64,000 nucleotides of DNA, from contig VZSR01000566.1 in the NCBI GenBank assembly GCA_013398615.1, positions 123,090 to 187,089 on the forward strand. Direction: 5' to 3'. The notes under the pieces were generated by a model. The model made no database searches, was not told where the DNA came from, and was given only the letters and a program-made list of their open reading frames with translations. This document shows positions 1-13,459 of this stretch, one piece after another (position 1 is the first letter of the stretch; every line of letters begins with the position of its first letter). The stretch comes from Brachypodius melanocephalos. Lineage: Eukaryota; Chordata; Aves; Passeriformes; Pycnonotidae. Position numbers and translations under genes: made by a program.

Positions 1-183
1 CTTTTCAAAGTCAGTTTACAGTCTCTAAATATTTGCTGTGCTTCCAGAGCTTTTGCCCAAAATTTTATTCAGGGCTGAACACTTCTAAAATATTTGGATT
101 TTATCTCAGTTTAATAATTTCAATGGTTTGCTATTGCTAGAAATGCTAAAATATTGTTCTTCCAAAACATATATTTAGTGCTA

Positions 184-213
184 GAAAAACAAAACAAAAC
201 AAAACAAAAAAAC
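184..213. repeat. A-rich (AAAAC)n simple repeat
   Basis: Several AAAAC units followed by an A run, seen directly. Confidence 0.85.
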
Positions 214-1082
214 CACTCACTCAAGCAAAATTCTGAAACAGAAGGTTTTGAGTATTTTTAAGTATTGTTTCTGCATACTATTAATACAGAAAAGATGGTT
301 GTGAATTTTTTCATCATTTTTGACCATCAGAGTATTAAGAGGTCATGGATTTTCCATGATTCTTTCTGATGTGAACGAGATTTTTAATTCTTAAAGTACA
401 GAAAGCATCACAGTGCTGCCCATACCTCTCTTTAGATGCTCTAACTGAAACCAACAACAAACTAACTTCCTCTATAGCTAAGAATCACATTCAAACCCTA
501 AAAACCTGCTTCAGGTAAAGTATTATTTCCCTCTGTGAGAGGGGAACTATGTCCATCCCCACACAAATCTGAAGGGTGTTTAGCATGATATTCCAGATGA
601 AAATGTTCTAAAGAAAATTCGGTGAAGAAAAAGAGCATCTAGTAAGGACAAGAAAAAACAACTATACAGCATGTACAAAGGGGAATGGGATGTATTTCAT
701 ATTTTGCTATTTATAATCTTTACTGTTTTGATACTTTAATGAAACATTTCATGCGAGATGGTTCACGCAACAAAATATTTTTCTGATTAAAGAAGAAAAA
801 AAAATAGCCAGAAATATTTCTCATTGTATGAGTTTTAAGTGAAAACAACCAAATAGTAACTTCACAATTAATCCCTAAAGTTACTATAAAGTGTACTGTG
901 AGAGCATTCATCTTACAGTGACTGAAGGAACAAATGACAAAGCTTTTGACACCTCCAATGCCTCAGGGCAGCCTTTGTTAGCAATCACTTCTCCCCTTGC
1001 CTCCCTGCAACACTTAAAAATAAATCACAGGCTGAATTCCCACTCATATATCTAAAAATCTAAAGAGAAATTCAGATAAGTC

Positions 1083-1085
<3 letters not shown>

Positions 1086-1132
<47 letters not shown>
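1086..1132. repeat. (TA)n microsatellite
   Basis: An alternating TA tract of about 47 bp with one C interruption near 1119. Self-complementary and likely length-polymorphic. Confidence 0.95.
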
Positions 1133-4100
1133 AAAATACCACTAAAATACTAAAACACTACACAATCAAACAGAAATGGTGGATTGAGGGCATTATTGAA
1201 GCAGTTTTACTATGTCCAAAAATTTGATGGCACTACTGGACATACTGCTGGGGAAATTCCCATCAATAGCATGGAATATATTTTCCCCCTTCTAAAAGCT
1301 ACTCCTTCACCATTTATATTCTCTCCTTCAGAAGTTTTAGTCAAAAGAATGAATACAACATTTGAGAATTTAGATTTCCACTCAAGGACCACATCTTAAA
1401 ATGTGGTTATAAGGAGGCATTTCACTGTAAAAATTTGGAGGTTTTTTTTGCACTAGAATCATATGTTCTCCATAAACCAAAAAACACCAAGGAAAAAAGT
1501 CCTCATTTAGTGCAGCATGACCTCAAGTAGTTTCTGCAAATCTTATAACTTCTATCAACCTAACACACAACTTAAAACCCAATAGAACTGCAGCTGAAAT
1601 ATGTCGTCTGGGTTTTGGTCTCATGTCTTTGTGCTGTCATATAAATTCTAATTCTGGAGTCCCTACTTTATTGAGACTCAAAGCTGAGGAACTTCTTGTC
1701 TTTCTCAAACTAATGTCAATCAGAAAAATCAGGACTGATCCATAATTTAAGCATATTTAATGCAAAAAGCAGCAGCAAACTGAATGTCCTTTTCCAAATT
1801 TTTTCTAAGCAAAACTCTCTGTTACAGTAATGTTTTACTGCAAAGCACAGGATTATAAAATAAAACAGCAACAATAAAACCTAAAAATGCCTAACTCATT
1901 AGAAAGTTGCACTTAAAAGTACCCAACATAAGAAATAATAAAGAACTTTATTCTGTTGATATCACCTGTATGTCCCCCTTGGAAATATTTTAGTTCACTC
2001 TGTTGCTGTTCTTTCTCTAACCTACACAGAAATACCTCTGTAGTCCAGTTAACATCACACCATAATTTGGGTAGCTGTTCCATCAATTTCTTTCCATTGC
2101 TATCTCCATTATCTCAGGGAGATTTGTCCCTGTGCACACACGATTCAGAGAGTGAGGCACGAGAAATGAGTTGTGAACTGTGAACAATGTATAGACAAAA
2201 AGGATTCAGAACCAGCAAAAGAATGACAACCAAAGATGTCTGAAAATGGGTAAGAGATTTACAACAAAGGAAATAAGAATTAGTTGGCCTCTGACAAAAT
2301 GGGCCTAAATAAAGAAACAGTTTTTCCCCATATTCCCATGTTGTTTGTGGAAGCACTGGTACCATATTTTCACTAGAAAGTAGTTACATAAATTGATGGA
2401 ATACTGATCTAAGCAAACCTTTATTAAATACAACATTTTGCATGAAAGGTGGCTCAAATCTTTACACTGCTTAATAGAGAAAGAGAAGAATATTTCAGGG
2501 GAAAGACCATTCCATATTTGCCTTTTTTTCCTCTATTATTTTTTTAATCATTCCTTCTAACCACTGCTAGAAACAAAACAATGAGTAAGGAAGGCCTTAT
2601 ATCTCATCCAGTACATTCTCCCCAGTACAGCACACATGACTTATCTTACCATGTGACTAAACAAATAGGACATCACTTCTATTCTGGAAGTTCTTAAGTT
2701 CCAAACCATGAATTCATTATCTGTGCTTCTTCTGGGTTCACACAGACCCCAGACTAAACCAATATTAATTACTGGTATGAAAAAATATATGCAGCTTTAG
2801 CTGGGCTTTGTCTTTCCCTGTCATATTCATCTCTAAAGCAAGGAAAATACTCAGCAAACAATCTACACCTGAAGAAAATAGCTTACAATTTAGAAATGGT
2901 TTAAATTTAACATTCCTTACACTTTGAAGCAGTGGCCTTTTTTTTTAAATTTATTTTTTTACACTGCAAAACTCATGAACATCAAATACCATATATATGA
3001 CGCAAATAATACATTGCACTAAATAAAGTCTTAATTATATCATCAAAAGCTATTATTAGTTGAGTTACCATAATACATAAACTCATACAGAACTTACCTT
3101 AAATGCCAAGCACAGAATAATCCCCAAGAGTAAATTAAGCTAGAGGCTTTGTAGAGAAACACTGAGTGGTACCTACCAAGTTTTCCAGAGGGATTCTCTG
3201 GCTCATCCCATGGTCTGCCAAGTCACAAGGCTGATGCTGCCAGGCTTCAGCAGGTGTGGGTAGAAGCACCACCAAAACATCAGTCTCTTGTCAGCAGGGG
3301 ACAGCAGGCAAGGACCTCCTGCTCAGTCTTGGGATCTGTTTGTGGTTATCCAAACACAACCTCTTAATGCAGCCTGTTTTCTTTTCACTGATTTCCAGTT
3401 AAAGACTGGAAAAAAAAAAGTATGCAATTTCCATTTTGATACAAAGCTTTATAATGAGAAGATTGCTTCATCTGACTTTCCATTTCTTGACTGCAAAATG
3501 GCATTAAAAGACTGTGTCTTGGTGTAAGACAAAATAAGAGGAGGACACTCTGAAAAGAGTTATCTCCTCCTATAGTTTAACTCTTTCCACCTATAAAGAG
3601 AAAAGAATATGAGTAGATATAAGTAGATCTAAGCCTCCACTTGTGTTGACTCAACTCTCCTGGTGACAGAGACAGGGAAAGGCAAAAGAGAGGAAAAAAA
3701 CCCAAACAAGCAAAAAAACCCCAAAACCATCAAACAGAGCCTCTGCCTTAGAGCAAAAGCCCCAAGGCAAAAGAGGGTCTGCTTGGTAAGTATCTGAACT
3801 GCATTCAGGATGCACAGCCACGTCTCACATATGTATAAAGAAATCTCTGTGCAGTCTAGAAGAAAATATTAACTCGGGTGTCTGTGGGTTTATTTCCTAC
3901 TTTTCAAGACATATCTTATAAACATATTTCTCTACAGAAATAATAAAAAATCAAGGTAAGCTGGTTAGTTTATCAAGGAGTCAAAGACTAAGACTGTAGA
4001 AACAGAAAGCCTCAGAAAAACAGCACATGAATCCTCACTTTGTAATTCATATCCAAAATTTTGACTTAGATTCTAGATTATGCAGAGACTACAAATGTGA

Positions 4101-7100
4101 CCTTTCCAGCATGCTCTGTGCACCTGCAGGCAGGAGTGATTTTCTCATTCTTTCTACCTGAAAAGAATATATGTGACAAGCTCTGAAAGAGTTCACAATT
4201 GTCTTTGAGAAGGTGGACTTAAAAAAAACCCAAAAGGGTGTCAGATCTCTGCACAAGATACCAACTGATGCTTATATGAGGTGGGAAGCTGCAGATTCTT
4301 GGTTGAAAAAATATACATTGGCAAAATTATTCATATCACTTTGTGCATGTATTCCCGAAGTTCCTCCAGAGTGTACTGGCATTCTTTTAAACCTTGCTGG
4401 ATTTATAACGTGATTGCAGAACCTTCAGAATTTAACTCCAGATAATAACCTCAACATTAAGGTGCTTATGAAAACTATCACGCCCTTTGCTGCTCTTTTC
4501 ACTGTGAGTTGTATCTTTCTTCTTTCCCCATTTGCTGTGATCACTGCTTCAATGCCTTCCTTCTCCCAGCACTGTTCTCTGCCAGAGCTAGCAGCAGCAT
4601 TTCCCTAAGGAGCTGACAGTTCTCCTCTCTCACCCTTGCAATTTACACAGCTAGATGTGTAACCCACTTCACTCCCTGGTTTATTTTCCTTCCTCACAGG
4701 TCTCTTAGTTTGAATTTTCAAGTATTCTGGCACCTAAGCAAGACAAATCCTTAAACGTGTCAGATTATCTTGCTTAGTTTATAAGACACTGAATAGCTTG
4801 AGGGATTCCTAATGGCTAGGGAGCCTTTTGTTGACAGGCTGTGGTTTCAATACCAAATCATGTCCACGATGGCCTTGAGTCAGCTTTATCTGATGCTTGT
4901 TTCATGAGGATACATAATATGAGCTGTTGAGCTCAACATCCCTTTTTGTAATAGAAGATGATCACAGCCAGCACTTCTGTTGTCAGTCTCGGGGGAAAAG
5001 AAAGGCTGAGAGCAGGAATGGAAAGTAAGAGAATGCTTTACAGGTGCAAATGTCCCTGAAGCAGCAAACACACACATTACTCATACTACAATGCTGCAGC
5101 ACACTCCGGCACCACCCAAAGTCGCCAGCTTGGTCCCAGAAGCGATACACGGCTATAAATACAACAAGCTGGAGTTATTAACCCAGGCACAACATCTCCT
5201 GAACAAAGGCACGCCTCTTCAAAACCTAATCTGAATCCTAAGCTTGTGTATTTCTGTAGAAAGTGCAGGCACTCTGGCAGGTGTGAGTCACTACAGGGAG
5301 GGCTGTCCTTATTTTGGGAGGACAGATGCCTTTGGGTAAGCTCCAATTACCCTCAACAGCAGCCTGGAGCTCTGTCAGCACCAGGACACAAACAGTAATA
5401 TCACCTTTACTCAAATCATAAAACATATGTTGCCTAATCCTTAAAACACATTAAAGGAAAAAAAAGCAACAAAGCAAACAAGCCATGCTCTCCTACATAT
5501 CACCTACAGCTGGGTTGTTGAGATGTCCATTTGCTTGTGTAAGAATGTAGTGGATCAAAACAAGGCTCTGCCAAGTTCACCATCACAACTCCAACCCTGT
5601 CAGGTGTAACATCAGGTGTTAGGAAGGAGTACAGTGCACAAAAATGAAGTGGGATGCTTCCCTTGCTAATGCTCCCACATTCAACAATCTGCCCTTGCTG
5701 AACTTCTACACGTGAAGATTGCATCTGAACGCTGGATTTAACAGCTACCAATGTGGCTGCACATGTACCTGTAACATCCCTCTTTCTAAAATGGGATTAA
5801 ATAAAGGGGCACAAATGGCTATGGCAGTAGATTTTTATATGTGTATTAAACCATAGATCAAGTATGATAACTAGGAAACAAAGAAAAAAAACCCACCAAA
5901 ACCACAAAAAATCCACTCCATCTAGCATAGCTCCCTAACTTTGAAAAAAACAAATCAAAACTAACTATATCCCACAGGCTCTTCCCAGATCATATCCCTT
6001 CGGTTCTGAGACACTGCCCAACAAAAGGAGAACTGAATTAGTGTGCTAAAGAAGGGATGGTCTTGTCATTGGCCAGAGTCAATTAAACATGGTGGAAAGG
6101 GGTGGAGGAAAGGTATGTACAGCTGTCAGGAATTTTTTTAATACTTTTCCCCAGTTAGAGTTAACAGGAGGAAGGCACTTTATTCAAAACAGAAAATTTT
6201 AGATCTCTCCTGAGGAGAGAGTATGAATAGCTCACAGCTGCCTAAAACCTTCCTGTGATATGCATAAACTACATTTTTATTGGAACTGGATTATACTAGC
6301 TGCTATCCAGGAGGTTCAAATGCCTAACCACTGGAGACAATCAGAAGCACAGAAAGATCTCTGCATAATGAACACAAATATCCTTTCAAACAGAAAATCA
6401 TAATCTACTCTGCTGTAATCAAGCCTATATTGTTGTATAAAGAATTTTTAAGCAGAAGAGTAATAGAAAGGACAAGAAAAAAGAGGAACAAAAGAAATCT
6501 GAATGTTTCTTCATGATAACTTTGTTTTAATTTTTTTAATAGTTATATATGATAATTTATTATTAGGCAGCTTCATCTCATAAGTATGATTCTAGAACTA
6601 AAAAGGTTGTCTTTCATCTTCATGTTTTAAATAAAGACTTCTTTCACAAGTTTCAGAGTGGGATTTCAGCCTCCATCTTTGAGACTAACCAGTGCCTGCA
6701 GTCAAACAGCAGTGCTTCTTTCCAGCACTAAGTGAACTGCTTTAAACAAATTATAAACCTTTCAGTGACAAATTTAAGCCCAGGTGAAGACTTGGCTATC
6801 AAAGATGCCTCAAGCAGTTCTGTATTTCTTCTTCCATTACTTGTTCCCCTTTTCTGTTGTATAGCAATTTAACTGGTGGTAGATTTTTTTCAAGTAACAT
6901 TTCAACAATAGAGTAATAACATCACCATTTTCAATTTCATATGCCTGCTTTGCAGTGTTCAGAAAAGAGGATCATACAGGAAGTCTGGGACTAACCCAGA
7001 AAAGGCAGACAAAAATGAGTTTATTTAAAATTTTTCGGTAAATTAATATCCTGAACATTTTGAGGAAAGGAAAACATTTTCAGTTATATTAATACAGAAC

Positions 7101-8964
7101 AGATTCAAGCTTGGTTTCTTGGCAGCAAAATAATTTTAGAGGTGTCCTCTTTACTGGATCCCATGAGCAGGAATTAAATGAAATGGAATAAGTGAACAAA
7201 ACCACCTGCATTTGTTCCTAGAAAGGGCCCTGCTTGTAAAAGACAGCATTATTTGCTGCAATTGAATGTACTCTAAACAATCAGAAGAGCAGCTGGTAAT
7301 TTTTATTACAAAGACTTGTCTACCATCACCCTAAGTATTTTCTCACTCATCAATTGCTTATTGAATATCTCATGTTTACTATTTATGCCTATGAAGAACA
7401 TACCTCCAGAAAGTGCAGTTTAAGGGGCACAACTAAATTTACTTCTTTTTCCCAACATTCCTGAACAGTACCTCCAAAGCACACAAAGAATTTCTACTGC
7501 ATCACACAGCCTTTCTAAGGATAGGTAGAGATAATTATGACCAAATGCAGAACTGAGTATTGAGGCAATCGATAAAAGCAGCAGTGATCTCTTCCCACTT
7601 GTATTTATTACCACAGTTGTGGAAATTATGAAACCCTTCCTTAAGGGATAAAAATTAGTCCAGTGTAGAAACTAGAAACCTTACAGTAATCTCCATTAAG
7701 GACTTATTTGTACAGAAAATGTAAAAATAAAGCCATTTTAGAAAGATAATATCTTAATTAAAAAAAATTCAAAAGACAAACAAACATAAAAAATGTAAGC
7801 CAAAACTGAAGTTCAGGTCAAGCTAGCAAGGCGTGTAAATCTAAGTTAGATATAAATAACAAGGCGGCATTGCAAACTCCTGAACAGCCCTTAGTCATCC
7901 ATCCATCCTGCAAGCGTGGTGGTATTTCCAACTACTGAAAAATCCAAAATCCAACTTAAAACAATGAATGAGGTTTAACCCTATACAGTTTATGGGTTCT
8001 AAGAGTATGCTGGAAATGCTACTTAAAGGAAACTGCAGAAAAAACTGAGAGAGAAGGAGAGAGAAAAAGGAAAGAAATTTTGGCACAAAATAAAAATGTC
8101 TTAATAGTGGGACCCACTGGGCCCTGGATTACTTTACCCAAGATAAATTCTGAAAGCCTCATCACTTGGTTAGTTAAAATAAAGCACTGGGAAATATACA
8201 ACATAAATATACCAAGACAATCTTGCAGTGGATGAGACTGAACTGAATGGCACAATACACGTTCTTTCAATTCTAATTTCCATTACTACAAAAAAATTGC
8301 ATTTAAAATGGAAATTATTGGCACATACAAAGTTTAATAATTTACTATCGGTTTTTATGTTGCCTAAACAACCCAGAATATAATTTTATTAATACATGCA
8401 GAAGCTAATCAACAGGGGGAGGGAAAATATTCTAAAAAAAAATCACTTCATTCTTCAATAATTTAATAGCTATTCACAGTCATAAGACACAAGTAGAGAG
8501 TAATAAGGAACAGCAGGTTCTGCAGGTTGTTAGAAAAGCACAAAACTCAACTTTGAGAAGTGGAGGAGGAGGAAAGTCGTAGAATTGCTTCAAGATTAAC
8601 GAAAAAGCAGTCTTGGAACAAAATAAAAAAGGGGTAATGAGATAAAAGCTGGACACAAGTATAAAGCAGCTGCTCCTCAATGCCCAATATTATGGGTATT
8701 AATACAAAAAAGAAAACCATTTCTTAAATAATATACGAGTTCATTTACAGTGTGTACCTGTGACAAGACTCAGTATGGTTTGAGCACTCGTCACATCCCT
8801 ATCCACACAGATAAGACTCTTCAATCATGCTCAACAGTGCACTCCTTGACAGAAAGGAGTTGAGCCCACTGCTTCATGCTTGCCTCTTGACCAGAAAATA
8901 TCTTTCTTTAAACGCTGTCTCACACAATTATAGAGTGGAGACTGCAAAATGACCTAGTTTTAAT

Positions 8965-9587
8965 TGCTTCCCTTTCATCAACAAGGAGAGACAAATATGA
9001 GAAGATGCAAGTGAAAAAACTACAGCTTATTAAAAAACAAAACAGCAACAATCAAGATAACAGCAATATCCTCTAGATATGAAAGTGCTGAATGCTGTGG
9101 GGTCCCCAGAAATAAAGAAAATGAGACAGAGGAGAAGCCTGTCACCCAAGCTGGTGGCTGCAACATGAGACCAGATGGCCCAGAGGGCAAAGGCTGTGTG
9201 GTGGAGAAGCCCTGCTTGGCTCAACCTTTTCCCTGAAACAAAAAACCAGGAAGGCAGGAGCTTACAAAGCATTTCTGGTGGGAGATGCAGAGTGCTGGCC
9301 TTGTCTGGGGCAGCTCTGACCCTCTGGTGTCAATGTCTCTGCCTCTGCTTGGCTGGCTGGACCAGCTGGTGTTGGCACTGCAGTCCCATGTCTCTGCTGC
9401 AATGCAGAGAGGAAGAAAAGGTCCCACTGAGCACTGAAAACCTGCCAAAAACCCCAAAACAGACAAACAGAACCAGCAAAAAAGTGAGATGTTTGCTTCT
9501 TAAAGTGACAAAATCCAAAAGATTGGCTTAGTGGCATTCTCTCTCTCAGAGGCCTCCCTACAGCAGCCTTGCGGAAAGCACTGAATC
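8965..9587 (-). mobile_element. Diverged solo LTR-like repeat, copy 1 (sense on minus strand)
   Basis: This segment aligns along most of its length with 48633-49268, so both are copies of one interspersed repeat. Read on the minus strand, both end with an AATAAA-like hexamer (AATAAG here, at 9025-9030), then a T-rich stretch and a conserved tail, which is the layout of an LTR polyadenylation/U5 region. The plus-strand left end starts TG at 8965. The flanking hexamer TTTAAT occurs at 8959-8964 and again at 9588-9593, a possible target-site duplication, but the right end does not show the expected CA and the hexamer is AT-rich. The shared block with YY1-type motifs in copy 2 is decayed here (near 9148-9160). 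Open frames of 118, 91 and 81 codons inside are frame accidents of a GC-richer repeat. Family and exact ends are uncertain. Confidence 0.6.
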
Positions 9588-11136
9588 TTTAATGTTGGCA
9601 AATCATTTGCATTTAAACCAAACCTTCCTTATAATTCTGGATCCCTTCTGCATAAAGTAGTCCAGTGGGACAATTACATAAAAGCATCCACTCTGTTTTG
9701 ACATATCTTTTTACAGGAAGAAGATACAAATATACAAAAAGAAAACAAATAGTTAAAAAATCAGCAAGGAGCATTAACCAACCCCAACATTTGTACAATT
9801 TCACTCTAAAAACATGACACTTCTTGACTGAGTATATCTCTGTTCTCGTTCAATGCAGTGGGCAGAGTTTATTGTGCCATGTTTCAAAGATAAATGCTGT
9901 CAATGAAGTGAAACAATGCCAGATTGCCAAATACCTATTTAGATTACATAAATTACACCTCCCTCCCTGCTGCTCATCAAAAGAGGATTGTACATTCTGG
10001 AAAGGATGCACATGATGATATTTTCCACAAATGGAGCACATTCATGCTTCCTGCTTCACACCTCAGCAGCTTGATTAACCAAAGCTACTTCAGATGTCCT
10101 CCTTCAGCCCTCAGTTCCATATTCTGAAGAGACTTCTTGCAAACTCTCTTTCTACCATTTCTATCCTCATTTCTCTCTGCACACTGACACACCTCACTGT
10201 AGGGACTGGAGGACAAGGACAAAAGCCCTAAGCATGCATTAAATTAGCTAATTTTTAATTTAGAGTTGCATGGACACACCAAATTATATAAGACTTGTTC
10301 TCAGGGGCAACATTTTGTTCTGCCACAATGTTCCATTTTCACTGTAGTATACTTCCAAATGGCAGCTCTATCTCTAAACTGGTATCATATACTTATAATT
10401 AAATGAAAATATAAAAAGAAGGATGTAGAATATATATATACAATTTTTTTAATGTAATAAAACAGGATTATCTTGAGATGGCTGTTATTATGGAAGGGAA
10501 CCCCCATCAAAGTATTTGACAGATAATTTTTTTTTTCTTTTCAAAGTCAAGGTTATACTTCAGTTAAGTGTATCCCATTGGAAGCCATGGGATGTTCCAA
10601 CAGTGCTCCCCCAAAAAAGAGAAGCTAGAGAGCTCAAATGGCTTAATACAAATATACATATCTAACATACATAGACACCAAAAGTAAACATTTTGTAACG
10701 CAAAACTGATTTTTTTTTATCTCCAGACTTCTGTAGCCACTGTAGCCTCCAGTACTGTAGCCAGAACTGCAAATGGTTCCCAGCAAGCAAAATCCGAAGA
10801 AATCATCTGTCTCATTCAGGAAAGTTTTAGGTCTGCCCTATTGTATTTTTGAAACTGTTCCTACAGACAAAAATAATTTTAAGAACTGGCAATTGCAGTG
10901 TTACTGTTGTGGCAACATTCGGGTTGGGTGTGAAGTGGGGGTGAAGCTTCCACTGCTTTGTGATGTTGTCAGAAAACAGCATGTAGACCAAAACTTCTTA
11001 GGTTTGGTCTCCTTGCAGCTATTTATACTTAAAGATTTCTGTTTGTTTGAAGGAGAAGGGAGAGTTTGGAAGGGCAGAAGGGTAAGAAGAAACAAAACGA
11101 AAACACCAGGTCACAAATGCAGCTTTTATCTTTAGG
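9588..11136. other. Non-coding spacer between two LTR-like repeats
   Basis: Unique-looking AT-rich DNA. It holds a 120-codon open frame on the plus strand (10773-11135) that ends at the left target duplication of the next LTR. The predicted peptide has no recognisable domain, and I treat the frame as chance. Short TA runs lie near 10432. Confidence 0.7.
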
Positions 11137-11142
11137 GCTAAT
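11137..11142. repeat. Left target-site duplication of solo LTR
   Basis: GCTAAT directly before the TG of the LTR, repeated exactly at 11492-11497. Confidence 0.8.
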
Positions 11143-11174
11143 TGTCTCCCTTGCTTCTACATGTTTTAAAATTG

Positions 11175-11207
11175 CCTTCTGATGTTTTACTTAACCTTCT
11201 GATGTTT
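11175..11207 (+). repeat. 13-bp direct repeat in LTR U3
   Basis: CCTTCTGATGTTT occurs at 11175-11187 and 11195-11207, a 20-bp period. Short direct repeats are common in the enhancer part of U3. Confidence 0.75.
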
Positions 11208-11338
11208 ATAGAGCTCTAAGCAGAGTTCTCACACTTTTGATGTAAACAAGGAGATGTTTACACCTTCCTCTCCTCAAGGAGGAGCTTTTTGAGTGATGGT
11301 GATGTTCACCAACACAATTGATGGGGTGGTGAAACCCT

Positions 11339-11355
11339 TGACCAATAATTGGTCA
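11339..11355. promoter_or_regulatory. CCAAT-containing palindrome in LTR U3
   Basis: TGACCAAT-A-ATTGGTCA is a perfect 17-bp palindrome around one central base. It lies about 15 bp upstream of the TATA-like element and presents a CCAAT box (NF-Y type) on both strands. Confidence 0.55.
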
Positions 11356-11369
11356 CTTCTGCACAGTTG

Positions 11370-11376
11370 TATATAT
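11370..11376 (+). promoter_or_regulatory. LTR TATA-like element
   Basis: TATATAT, about 16 bp after the CCAAT palindrome and about 15 bp before the AATAAA signal. The close spacing to the poly(A) signal fits a compact LTR with a short R region. Confidence 0.55.
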
Positions 11377-11391
11377 GGAGCCAGATTTTGA

Positions 11392-11397
11392 AATAAA
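11392..11397 (+). terminator. LTR polyadenylation signal
   Basis: A canonical AATAAA between the TATA-like element and the presumed U5. In this LTR it would serve polyadenylation in R/U5. Confidence 0.55.
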
Positions 11398-11491
11398 GAG
11401 GACATTCCCTGCTGACCTCGGTCCTGTCCCTGCCTCATCATTTTCGTGGCATCAGGAACTACTGGTGCCCTGTGTGACTGCAATTACAACA

Positions 11492-11497
11492 GCTAAT
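11492..11497. repeat. Right target-site duplication of solo LTR
   Basis: GCTAAT, an exact match to 11137-11142, directly after the terminal CA. Confidence 0.8.
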
Positions 11498-12469
11498 ATT
11501 CCCAGAGGTTTTAAGTCTAGATGAGGTAGAATCCATTGCTGGTCACATTCTACCCTCATTGTTAATCCTAATTTGCTTCTCTGGACAGAATTAAGACTTT
11601 TAATTTCAAAACTGCAAAGTGACTTCTGTTTTTAATGTGGCATTGTGCTTTTACCTTATTTTGATGAGCAAACCCAAACTTTGGAAAGCATCGTGCTCCT
11701 TCTTTTCTGTATCTTCTCTGTCCTTTTTTTTCCTTTCTGCTTCTTCTAATTTCCTCCTGTCAGAATTTCTGAGTAACTTAAAATCAAACAGGCTTAGAGT
11801 TTACTAAGTTGAATGGGCTAAATTAAACATTCGAGAAGTGTTCTATATCGATTGAATGCTGCTCTAAACCTTTTACCAAAATTCTCTTATTTTCTGGTTG
11901 CTGTAAAGTATTTTTGTTGTTTTGACCTCTTGGAATATCTTGTTGGTATTTCTCTGTGCATCTAACTCAGAGTACATGAACTGTAAACCCTTCCAAAAGT
12001 CTCATCATTTGGAGCCTTACACAGCTATTGACAAGATACAATTTTTGACAAGTTAAAAAACCACTTACCTGCCATACATACATAATATTAATAGCTTCTA
12101 ATTATACATTTGTAGCAATATCTATGATTTCTAAACATCACACAGGGGCAATTCCTCCATACTTTGTATGAAGTCCACTGAATCAGGGACTTCTGAAAAG
12201 CAATATATGTTACCAGGCATACTTTTCAACACAAGCAAGAGTAGTCTCTCTAGTATGATAGCTACAGCAATAGGCAAAGGAAACTCAGCATCCTATTGAC
12301 ACAGGAACGTTCATTGTTCATCCTCTATTAAGTGTTTAGTAGCTAATTTTTGGCTCATTTGTATCATTATGCCTTAAGGCAACCTGCAGAGTTATTCTGT
12401 AAATAATCTTGTAAATAAAGCTCCTTTTTTTAATATTTATGTATTTATGTGGTGTAATAAAAAATAAAG

Positions 12470-12497
12470 TGGTGAATACACTCTGGTGAATACACTC
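12470..12497 (+). repeat. Perfect 14-bp tandem duplication
   Basis: TGGTGAATACACTC occurs twice in a row (12470-12483, 12484-12497) with no mismatch. This suggests recent slippage or local duplication. Confidence 0.9.
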
Positions 12498-13459
12498 CAG
12501 GAGTTGACAATAAGGTTGTAGTGGGAAATGTAACTGTGAATTTCTTGACTTATTTAAAATAAAATATCAATTTATATTTAAATTTGTAATTGCTTTCATT
12601 GGCAAAGAAATTACCAAGGGAGAAAATGCCTATTAGCACACAAAATAATAGATATAACTACTTAATTTTGAAAATATGTCTCTGCTGGTTTTTATTGAAA
12701 TTTCCACTTAGAGAAACTACTCATGTTTTCAATCTACTTTTTAAAAACTGAAGAACTGTTCATCAATTATACCACAAAATTTGAGGAATTTTCATGGCTC
12801 TCTAATTTAAGTCAAGTTATATGTTTGCAAGAAGGTGCAACATTCAAAAATGCTGATATTTTTAACCATAAGTGACATCTGTTAGGTACTTCATTGTGAT
12901 TTCATTTGGCCTCTGGTAACTTACCCAAGTAAGCTATTAGGAAAAAAGAAAGCTATTAGAGAGAGGTGGCACAATTATGTGAACAAGCACTTTAAGAATC
13001 TTGTCATGTATTTTGCTCTCCCACCTGTCTTTTCTTCACTGGAGAGAAAGGAACAAGAGCAAAACCTTGCCTGAAAACTGGCACTCAGTTTTAACAGCTA
13101 AAATAATATTCTTGGCAATAATTAATATTATAATGCAGGGTTACTTTCAATGTGCTTCCATTTATAAATGGACTTAGTCCACACACTTTCTCCCTTATTA
13201 CCTCTAATGATGTTTCCACTGAGAAAAAATCCTCAAGTGGAAAAGTATATATCCTACAGGAAATATAGGGGAAAAAGGCCCAACATCATTCTGAGAAATG
13301 AAGAATTACCCATCCCATAAGTTTATGGAGACCACAAACATGCTACTAAATGCCTAGGGCACAAGGATTAAGAAGTCTTTGCCACCATCTTCAAAATTAC
13401 TTTCTATCATGGATTATTTGGACTTTTTTAGTAACACCATGGTTTTTACAGGGAAGAAG

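Larger units (their letters stand above)
1..8964. other. Non-coding AT-rich DNA, no gene recognised
   Basis: No open stretch here exceeds about 90 codons, and none shows a recognisable domain or a convincing pair of splice sites. The tract is AT-rich with homopolymer runs, a (TA)n microsatellite and an A-rich simple repeat. A slightly GC-richer patch at about 5090-5350 contains a TATAAATA string (5154-5161), but it has no CpG cluster or adjoining coding sequence, so I do not call a promoter. It is compatible with intron or intergenic DNA. Confidence 0.8.
11143..11491 (+). mobile_element. Solo LTR of an endogenous retrovirus, plus strand
   Basis: A 349-bp unit beginning TGTCTCCC and ending TTACAACA, so it has the TG...CA termini of retroviral LTRs. 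It is bracketed by an exact 6-bp duplication, GCTAAT (11137-11142 and 11492-11497). Inside, in the right order, are a CCAAT box in a 17-bp palindrome (11339-11355), a TATA-like TATATAT (11370-11376), an AATAAA signal (11392-11397) and a GC-richer tail, which read as U3, R and U5. No internal retroviral coding sequence adjoins either side, so this is a solo LTR left by recombination between the two LTRs of a provirus. A 6-bp duplication is usual for class II (ERVK, betaretrovirus-like) elements, but I have not matched it to a named family. Confidence 0.85.

Noticed and set aside
5154..5161. TATAAATA as a promoter
   Set aside because: No CpG enrichment, initiator or downstream coding sequence. 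TATA strings are common in AT-rich DNA.
9175..9531. 118-codon plus-strand frame as a gene
   Set aside because: Inside the diverged LTR copy 1 and antisense to it; the homologous region in copy 2 does not keep the frame.
10773..11135. 120-codon plus-strand open frame as a gene
   Set aside because: No domain, no supporting splice or promoter context, and it ends exactly at an LTR target duplication. Its length fits the chance tail for 64 kb in six frames.
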